64,000 nt of DNA from Panicum virgatum (lineage: Eukaryota > Streptophyta > Magnoliopsida > Poales > Poaceae). The stretch lies in the NCBI RefSeq assembly GCF_016808335.1, contig NC_053153.1:15945033-16009032 (forward strand), in the 5' to 3' direction. This document shows, piece by piece, positions 57,468 to 64,000 of the stretch. The position numbers were made by a program, and so were the translations under genes. Below the pieces are notes generated by a model. That model was given only the letters and a program-made list of their open reading frames with translations, was not told where the DNA came from and did not search any database. Each line of letters begins with the position of its first letter. Position 1 is the first letter of the stretch.

Positions 57468-57835
57468 TAATGCATATGCAATGCGATGCTATGCAGGCGT
57501 AGCTTGGCTTAGCACAGGCAGAAATAAAAGCAGCGGAAGCAAATGCGTGCCGCCCCATGCATCATCTCCCATCGCTCACCAACCAACACATTGTGCCGCG
57601 GCCGGCCGGTCCTGCAGCTGCAAGCTCCGTCAGCCTCACATATCATCCATCACCCATGTAGCAGCACTGGCCTCATGCTAATAAATCCATCCTCCATCCG
57701 ATTAACGTCTTCCGGAAGTACATCGTTGGATGGATGGGAGCGGATCCAATGGAGTACTAGCTATATATTGTCTTAGGCTCGATTAGTGCAGGTTAGGATT
57801 AGATGTCTATTGTATGTGAATTTCCGTGCAATGTA

Positions 57836-58183
57836 CTCCCTCTATTCCAAAAATTGCAACTCTCGCTTCCTAAAAATTCAAATAATTTTAAGTTTGATCA
57901 AATTTATATTAAAAATTACTAACATTTATATCTTCAAATAGATCTAATGATACTTATTTTAATATGATACCTATTTTAATAGGATTATAGGATATAAATC
58001 TAAATGGTATACTGTATCGTATATTTTTTTTGAAGGGCAAACCATGGAGGAGTACCCCCACAACACTTCAATTTTTATTTATATTAAAAATATAAAAAAG
58101 ATATATACATGACATACTTACAAAGTAGATTAAATTACAATATTGTTTTGTATAAATTTTGTATCTTTTCAAGGCGGAGGTAG
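57836..58183. mobile_element. Degenerate Stowaway-like MITE with a nested LINE tail, inside the Helitron
   Basis: The left end CTCCCTCTATTCCAAAAATTG and the inverse right end CTACCTCCGCCTTGAAAAG lie between TA dinucleotides (57834-57835 and 58184-58185). At about 58025-58085 a T-run followed by GAAGGGCAAACCATGGAGG looks like the reversed 3' tail of a LINE inserted in it. Confidence 0.55.
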
Positions 58184-61100
58184 TAGTGAACCAGACCCAA
58201 CGGTTATTTTATTATTTTTCCTTTAGAAACAAAGATATGTGATTGTATTAAGAAAAAGAGAAATATGGACTCTATTAGTTTTTAACTTCCATTTATATGA
58301 TATATAACTATAATTATATAAATAATTTAACAATTGACTAAAGAGTCCATATCAAATATGACTAATAACTAGATAAATTTAAAAACAAAAAAAATATAAT
58401 AAAATTTATAGTGATTAAGAAGCAAAATATGCTGGAAAATAGCTAAAGAAATAGTATAATTTATCTATTATATTAATAAAAGTAGGGTCTAAAATTTTTC
58501 ACATATCTAAAAAAAGAATTTACACTATTATATTTTATTATGATCTAACCGTCTAAACAACTCAAGAGTGCATACAACATAATTCATAAATAGATAATTT
58601 TGGAATTAAAAAATTAATAAAAATTATTACAGTACAAAGGATTCCATATTGATATGATTAGTAGATAGCTAAATTCAAAATAAGGATAATAATAAAATTA
58701 GACATTAACACAATGATTAGTAGATAACTAATTTCAAAATTAAAAAATTAAGAAAAATTAGAACATGATCAAAAAGTCCATACCAAATACGATTAGTAGA
58801 TAGATAAACTTGGAACTAGAAAAATAAGAAAATTAGGATTTAATCCAATGATTAGTAAATAGCTAATTTAAATATTTAAAAATTAGGAAAACATATTTGG
58901 AACCATAAAAATAAAAAAATTAGAACTTAGCACATTTGAAATTAAAAAATTAAGAAACCACTACGTTCACGGAGTGGGTCTAGAAATTAGCTCGGTCTAG
59001 AAATTACCATGTCAATCAGAAAAAAGGGAAGATTTACATTATTGGATTTTTATGAAAATCTATCGGGTCTACTCAACTAACCTATATCTGATACATCTAA
59101 TATATACATATATAAATTCAAAATTTAACAAATATTATTTCTATTTCTAACTTAATTGGTGTCTTGATCAACCTGGATTTCGAAGTTCCCACATTAATTA
59201 AAAATATGACCATCTATTATGACCACATTGCAAGGAAATGGAAGAGTCAGGACAGAAGAAAAGCAGATGCATTTGATTGTAAAAACAAACCATGCCAAAT
59301 AATTGAACTCACATTTTGCAGCCGACTTGCACAAAATACCAAGCACCCGAGCTAAATTGTCGCTTCGATGGCTCAGTCTTGAACAAAAAGTTACCACAAG
59401 ATAACCTCATATTTATACATTTACACTAAGAGATAGTAATTCAGCAAACCTGAATTACAAATAATGGTTTGACATAATAATTTGCCAAATGATGCTTTGA
59501 TGTTAATTTATGGTTATGGTGTAACAAGTGCTCCATGTTCGATTAGACATAGCATTGTCATGGTACCAGAAAGCAATTGTGGGATGTGACTAGCAAACAC
59601 TCACCTGTAAAGCTGCCCTCAACCAAGGATCCAACTAACCGAGAGAAAACCAGACTTTTATGCTAGATGGATTGAATCTGCACATATTCCTAAGAGAAAA
59701 CTAGACTACATCTACCAATTTTTTCCATAGCATACGAGACGAATCAAATGCTACCAGTGTTGATGGAAAGGCAACACATCATTTTGTACGTACCGGTGTG
59801 TAACTTAAAAATGTACTAGCTGATTATATGGGTAGCTGCAGTGCAGATCACATGATGCAATGATGGTTCACATACTCGAGTTGTGATCTTAGCTGATGCT
59901 TATAGCACATGTATGTGCTTCCTGCGATAAAAAGATTTAATTATAGTCTTTGTTATCCTAGAGGAAAACCCCAAGGGTATATAATTTTTGGAATTGAAAC
60001 TTAAATATGGTCAAAATTTGTTGACCGCCTTACCTTCAAATTAAAATTTATGAATTATTTTTTAACACTAGAGTCTATTTTAGTTGTTTGCCCCGCACAT
60101 TACCATGCTCACTACGTTATGGATGTGTAATGGAGGAAAATAATTGCCAAGTTGGGCAATGTGTATTGTGAAATAAAATTTGGGGTATGGCTATGTTAGT
60201 AAGGATGCTACAGAGAAGCACAACTTAGTTGCAACAATTTATATGGAACTATGATTAAAAAATTAAATAGAGAAAAAAATTCAGCATGGGTCCAATCACA
60301 AGATGGCCGGGTGATTACTATCATGGAGAAAAATAGTATTTTGTTAGCAAAAAATAAGTTTGCGCAGATAGTAACATATACAGAATTAATTGTACAATAA
60401 AAAGATAGAAAAAAAGAAGCACAATGTTCAGAATCGATTTCAATCTAGAAATCAATGAACTGACAAGAGTGTCGAGACTTGAAAAGCACAACAGTAATAA
60501 GAGTATGAAAATTAGAGCATGGCAATGATAGCACCCACAATATGATCTCAACCCATTCACTAGGTTGAGCATTACCTTACGCAAACTGCACTGTTGCTAT
60601 TATGAAAGTATGGTATCACCACTAGCAAAAATGAGAAGCATTGTGATTAGTTGATAACTGAGATTAAAAAAAATAGGAGAGAAAAAATCGATGCAATCAT
60701 GGTAGAGTGCCAATGAAATCTAGAACAAAACATGCAAGGAAATTGATGTTTAACATGCATGCAGTCTGTAGCAAGCCACGGGTAGGGTTCAACTAAAGGA
60801 AACGATGTGCTGCACCATAATGGTGCATCTTCCATGAGCATGGTATAGCTATACCTAAGATAATATGTGAGTATGCATATATGAGGCCATATTAATGGGT
60901 GATTGAAGGACAAAGAAAATAAAATATATTTTTACTTTTAGCACAAGATACCTAAATTTTTTTTATAAAAATCTAGAGATAATTTATCATGGACAGTAAC
61001 TAAAATATTTTACTCGCGTCAAAAGTGTTTGCCAGCTTGGTCTTCAAATATATTCATAGGGGTAGGATTTGCATTTGTGCGTTCATAAGAGTGAGTGTGC

Positions 61101-61377
61101 ATGCCTTTGTGAGTGTTTGAGTTGTTTTATGTAATCTCGAAAAAATAAATATTTAGTTACTTTCAGTAAATACCCAAAAGACATATTTCTATATATAATG
61201 TTCATTTCTCTCTTAAGTCATGTAAAAACACCACCCCTGTGTCTGTAATTTTAGTACAAAGAAATTATGATTATATGTCTAAACAAACTATTTTCATCTA
61301 TTACTTTGAATAAAAAATCCTAAATATTGAAAGCAAGAACTAGGTACCCGCGCTATTTGCGCGGGCCAGCTTGCTAG

Positions 61378-61792
61378 TTTGTATTATTTTGGTCTTGTGA
61401 TTTTCCTTGCATTATTAATTTTTTTTTCCTGATTTTTTAAGACATCAATGCAAGCTCATAATCAATATAGCCATGACATGCAAGTCTGTACGTGCATCCT
61501 GGGACCTGGGTACTTTGGCCTTGCTTTACTTCCAAACAGTGACAGAGAAGGGAACAGGAAGGGGGAACGGCTCCCGGGATTAGTTGGGCCGATTAAATCT
61601 CAATTGGGGGTTTGCTACCCAGGGCAAATCTGGCCCTACTTGCCAAACTAGCCCTGAAGGTCGCATGAATAATTGAGCCCTCCCATTTATCACCAGCAAT
61701 GGACGGCCGCGGTTGCCACTGCCCGAGGTCTCCCGCACCCGCGCCGGCCGGGCGGGTGCCGTGCCACGATCTCTGCTCGCGCGTTTTTTTTT
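61378..61792. other. Spacer between the Helitron and a MITE
   Basis: No gene. CTACTTGCCAAACTAGCCCTG at 61637-61656 looks like one terminus of a MITE whose other end is not evident. A GC-rich stretch follows. Confidence 0.4.
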
Positions 61793-62022
61793 CGCCCTGT
61801 TCGGCTGCACTGGTCTTTTTCTGGCTGATTTACTATAGCTACAGTTCCACTGTAGCTACAGTACTGGTATATTATGTGATCCCACACGTAATCGAGTCTA
61901 TACCACGTGTAGTTGCTACAGTAACCAGCCGCTACAGTACCAGCCGCTATAGTTTACACCCTCTCACAAAAACCAGTTGCTACAGTAAACAGCCGGGGCA
62001 AAACCACCAGCCGAACAGGGCG
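61793..62022. mobile_element. MITE, 230 bp, with 15-bp perfect inverted termini
   Basis: CGCCCTGTTCGGCTG (61793-61807) and CAGCCGAACAGGGCG (62008-62022) are perfect inverted repeats. CTACAGTA motifs recur inside (at least seven in either orientation). The flanks are T-rich (TTTTTTTT and TTTATTTT), compatible with an 8-bp duplication with one mismatch, so hAT is likely but not proven. Confidence 0.8.
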
Positions 62023-62550
62023 TTTATTTTTGTATTTTTCAAAAAAAAATTTACAGAAATATATTTTTGGTTTCAGGTTTTACAGTTCTGTACCCCTACC
62101 GCCCCGCAGGAGAGCGGCAGGGGGCTTACCGCCCGGCGGGAAGGCGGTAGGGACCTATATATAAATAAAAATAAATTTATTTTGCGCAGAGATCCTTGGA
62201 GGGAGCCTGCCGCCCCCTGCCGGGCGGCAGGCTCCCTCCTCAAATATAAAACTCCGCCCCTTCCCTCTGCGCCCTCATTTTCTGCCCACGAGATCCAGAG
62301 AGGGGAGAGGGAGAGAGGAGGGGTGAGGGAGGTAAAAAAACCGGCGAAGCCCTGCAGAATTTTGGATCCGAACCGCAGGTAACCAATATATCTCAACTTT
62401 GTCATTCCAGATTTTTTTGTATGTTTAATTTTATGATTAGTATTTTTTATTATTATAAGCACTTAGGGTTCGGATTAGTGGTTATAATTGAAGGCATAGT
62501 ATATTTGTAGATATTAGATTAATTAAAATGAAGTCTTTGCATGGCCAGAT
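62023..62550. other. 5' leader region of the MULE transposase gene
   Basis: The region begins with T/A runs. It then holds GC-rich palindromes (CCCTACCGCC at 62093-62102 answered by GGCGGTAGGG at 62144-62153) and the 18-bp hairpin at 62198-62239. A purine-rich GAGAGGGGAGAGGGAGAGAGG run (62294-62314) and an AT-rich, intron-like stretch lead to the ATG at 62551. The transposon's left terminus is probably within or just left of this region but I cannot fix it. Confidence 0.45.
62198..62239. repeat. 18-bp perfect hairpin upstream of the MULE transposase
   Basis: GGAGGGAGCCTGCCGCCC (62198-62215) and GGGCGGCAGGCTCCCTCC (62222-62239) are exact reverse complements around a 6-base loop. The stem is very GC-rich in AT-rich surroundings. 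Confidence 0.92.
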
Positions 62551-64000
62551 ATGTCGAGCAAAGTGGCATTTCAAGTTCATTACGGTGACTTCTACAGAAT
62601 TACTCATGATTCCTATGGAGTAAATCTATCAGCATTGGAAAGAAGACAGTACAGTCTAGATAAACCCCTAGAGAGGAGTTTTGAGTCCATACAGAAATGT
62701 CTTCACAAGATGTTCAATGTGAATCCAAAGACCCATTTGCTTACGGTTCTTACCTTGACTTCCTGGGAAGCTAATGGGGATTTCTGGGAGTTGACGCATA
62801 TAAGTAGTACGAAAGAATGGCAACATTATATGCACGCAGCTCTTGAAAGTGGGTGGCCTCTCGCAATGGTAATTCAGATTCACCAGAAGACCGCTGATTT
62901 AGGTGAAGGGTCAACACACACAACATCTGACTGCAATGAAGAGATGGAAGAGGATAAAAAAGAAGACAACATGCAAGCTCCAGAACCAGAACCAGAACCA
63001 CAAGGTTTAGCAGATGAAGGCGAGCGGATACCTGGAATTGTGGAGGACATGGAGAAAGAAGACCAGGATGCACAAATAATAGAGCAATGTGGGGACTCAT
63101 CGGACGATGAGGACGATGAGCGCTTCCCAGTGTTAGGTGAATGGCGTAAAGAGGGTTTTGGTAATCCAGTGGTACAAGATATTAGATGTCCGGAGTTTGA
63201 ATACAGAGTGAATGAGGTCATACAAGGGGCAAAGTATCGTACCATTGAGGATGTGAAGGATGCTGTGAAGCTCTGGGCTGTATCTCTGAGGAAGGAATTC
63301 AGAGTACTGAAGTCGAGCAGCAAAGAATACGAGGTGAGGTGTGCAGATAGAGACTGTACATGGCGAGTGCATGCATACAAGGGAAAGTTCAAGACACACT
63401 GGGAATGTTCAATTGTTACACCACATACTTGTAGATTGACAGGTGTTGTGAGATATCATCGTAATATCACATCAACTTTCGTGGCTAAGAAGATGTATGG
63501 GGTGATTCTTGACAAAATGGATTATGAGCCTGCATTGATAATTAGGGACATTGAACAGAATTTCCAGTATGTGATCAGCTATGCAAAGACTTGGCGAGCT
63601 AAACAAAAAGTATTTGAGATGAGGTTTGGCACTTATGAAGCATCATATGACAACCTACCTCGTATGCTTGAAGCTATTGTGCACAGAAATCCTGAAAATG
63701 CTTTTGATACATACAGTGTACCGAGCTTGTCAGGGGGACCAAGCATTCTGCTACGAGCTTTCTTCTGCATTGGAGCATGTGTGAGGGCATTCATTTACTG
63801 TCTTCCTGTTCTGTGTATTGACGGCACTTTCCTGACAGGGAAATATAAGGGAACAATATTGACGGCAATCGGAATTGATTGCAACAAGCAGATAGTTCCC
63901 ATCGCCTTTGCCTTTTTTGAGAATGAGAACACAGAAAGCTGGTACTGGTTTCTTGAACGTCTGAAGATTCACGTTGTTGCTAGAAGGCCTAATGTTTGCC
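62551..64000 (+). CDS. Mutator-like (MULE/MuDR family) transposase, 5' part, open to the window edge
   Basis: From the ATG at 62551 the frame is open for 483 codons to the right edge. The N-terminal domain (FQVHYGDFYRITHDSYGVNL and so on) is followed by an acidic linker with an EPEPEPEP run (about 145-155) and a DDEDDE stretch. The MuDR DNA-binding region comes next (KYRTIEDVKDAVKLWAVS), with the zinc-binding pattern Cys264-x4-Cys269-x22-His292-x-Cys294. The MULE transposase domain then begins with LCIDGTFLTGKYKG, Asp424 being the first catalytic acidic residue, and continues PIAFAFFENENTESWYWFLERLK. The remaining catalytic residues and any SWIM zinc finger lie beyond the window. No stop or frameshift is seen, so the element may be autonomous. 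Upstream is a GC-rich hairpin leader. Confidence 0.9.
   Translation, partial: MSSKVAFQVHYGDFYRITHDSYGVNLSALERRQYSLDKPLERSFESIQKCLHKMFNVNPKTHLLTVLTLTSWEANGDFWELTHISSTKEWQHYMHAALESGWPLAMVIQIHQKTADLGEGSTHTTSDCNEEMEEDKKEDNMQAPEPEPEPQGLADEGERIPGIVEDMEKEDQDAQIIEQCGDSSDDEDDERFPVLGEWRKEGFGNPVVQDIRCPEFEYRVNEVIQGAKYRTIEDVKDAVKLWAVSLRKEFRVLKSSSKEYEVRCADRDCTWRVHAYKGKFKTHWECSIVTPHTCRLTGVVRYHRNITSTFVAKKMYGVILDKMDYEPALIIRDIEQNFQYVISYAKTWRAKQKVFEMRFGTYEASYDNLPRMLEAIVHRNPENAFDTYSVPSLSGGPSILLRAFFCIGACVRAFIYCLPVLCIDGTFLTGKYKGTILTAIGIDCNKQIVPIAFAFFENENTESWYWFLERLKIHVVARRPNVC

Larger units (their letters stand above)
57069..61377 (+). mobile_element. Helitron-type element, non-autonomous, about 4.3 kb
   Basis: The 3' end is canonical: a 7-bp GC stem (CCCGCGC 61347-61353, loop TATTT, GCGCGGG 61359-61365), eight bases, then CTAG (61374-61377) followed by T. 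The 5' end TCTATTATCTTAATACAATAG at 57069 follows an A, fitting insertion between A and T, and continues with the grass Helitron motif CCACCACGTTCGCCGAGAGAGTC. There are no inverted repeats or target duplication. The interior is very AT-rich with degenerate repeats (GATTAGTAGATAGCTAA, AAAATTAAGAAAAATTAG), a GC-richer insert at 57480-57760 that may be captured DNA, and at 61030-61145 a SINE/LINE-like tail. No Rep/helicase is seen. The pairing of this 5' end with this 3' end is less certain than the 3' end itself. Confidence 0.72.

Overview
This is a nuclear plant sequence, almost certainly from a grass (Poaceae). It has intron-bearing plant genes with very GC-rich 5' coding exons next to AT-rich introns, plus Stowaway, Tourist, Mutator-like, hAT, Helitron, LINE, SINE and Ty1-copia sequences of the kinds common in grasses. 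There is no bacterial gene organisation, CRISPR array or rRNA. All exon structures were worked out by eye from reading frames and splice signals.

Layout. 1-1.7 kb: 3' end of a decayed hAT transposon. 2.1-8 kb: seven-exon gene for a VAN3-binding/FORKED-type protein (DUF828 plus PH-like domain), with a Tourist MITE in intron 2. 10-12.5 kb: MITEs and a 138-bp tandem duplication. 13.8-16.7 kb (minus): seven-exon WAT1-related (EamA/MtN21) transporter with a SINE and a Mutator-type MITE in its introns. 18.7-21.8 kb (plus, divergent from it): four-exon heterotrimeric G-protein gamma subunit. 22.7-23.7 kb: broken PPR gene. 24-34 kb: repeat-rich land with MITEs, a LINE tail and a hAT relic. 35.2-36.5 kb: intronless CIPK-type protein kinase. 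37.8-48.6 kb: two near-identical 0.59-kb hAT elements in opposite orientation, flanking a complete Ty1-copia element with LTRs of equal length and no difference seen by eye (39.25-44.44 kb) and an ERF group VII gene that has lost its first exon. 49.3-52.4 kb (minus): coding-like remnants cut by a 159-bp hAT MITE and a likely solo LTR. 54 kb: ~110-bp tandem array. 57.07-61.38 kb: Helitron-type element with a canonical 3' hairpin and CTAG end. 61.8 kb to the right edge: a MITE, then the 5' part of a Mutator-like (MULE) transposase gene whose frame is open to the window end.

The host genes (vesicle/vein patterning, WAT1 transport, G-protein signalling, calcium/CBL kinase signalling, ERF transcription factor) are ordinary plant genes and do not form a functional cluster. 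The more interesting content is how mobile elements have remodelled them: insertions next to splice sites, lost exons, clean target-site duplications that date events relative to one another, and nested insertions. I found no convincing novel biological system. The most notable points are the truncated ERF-VII gene without its N-degron exon, the young but frameshifted copia element, the inverted hAT pair, the Helitron with more than one 5' head, and the SINE sitting 14 nt from a GC splice donor.
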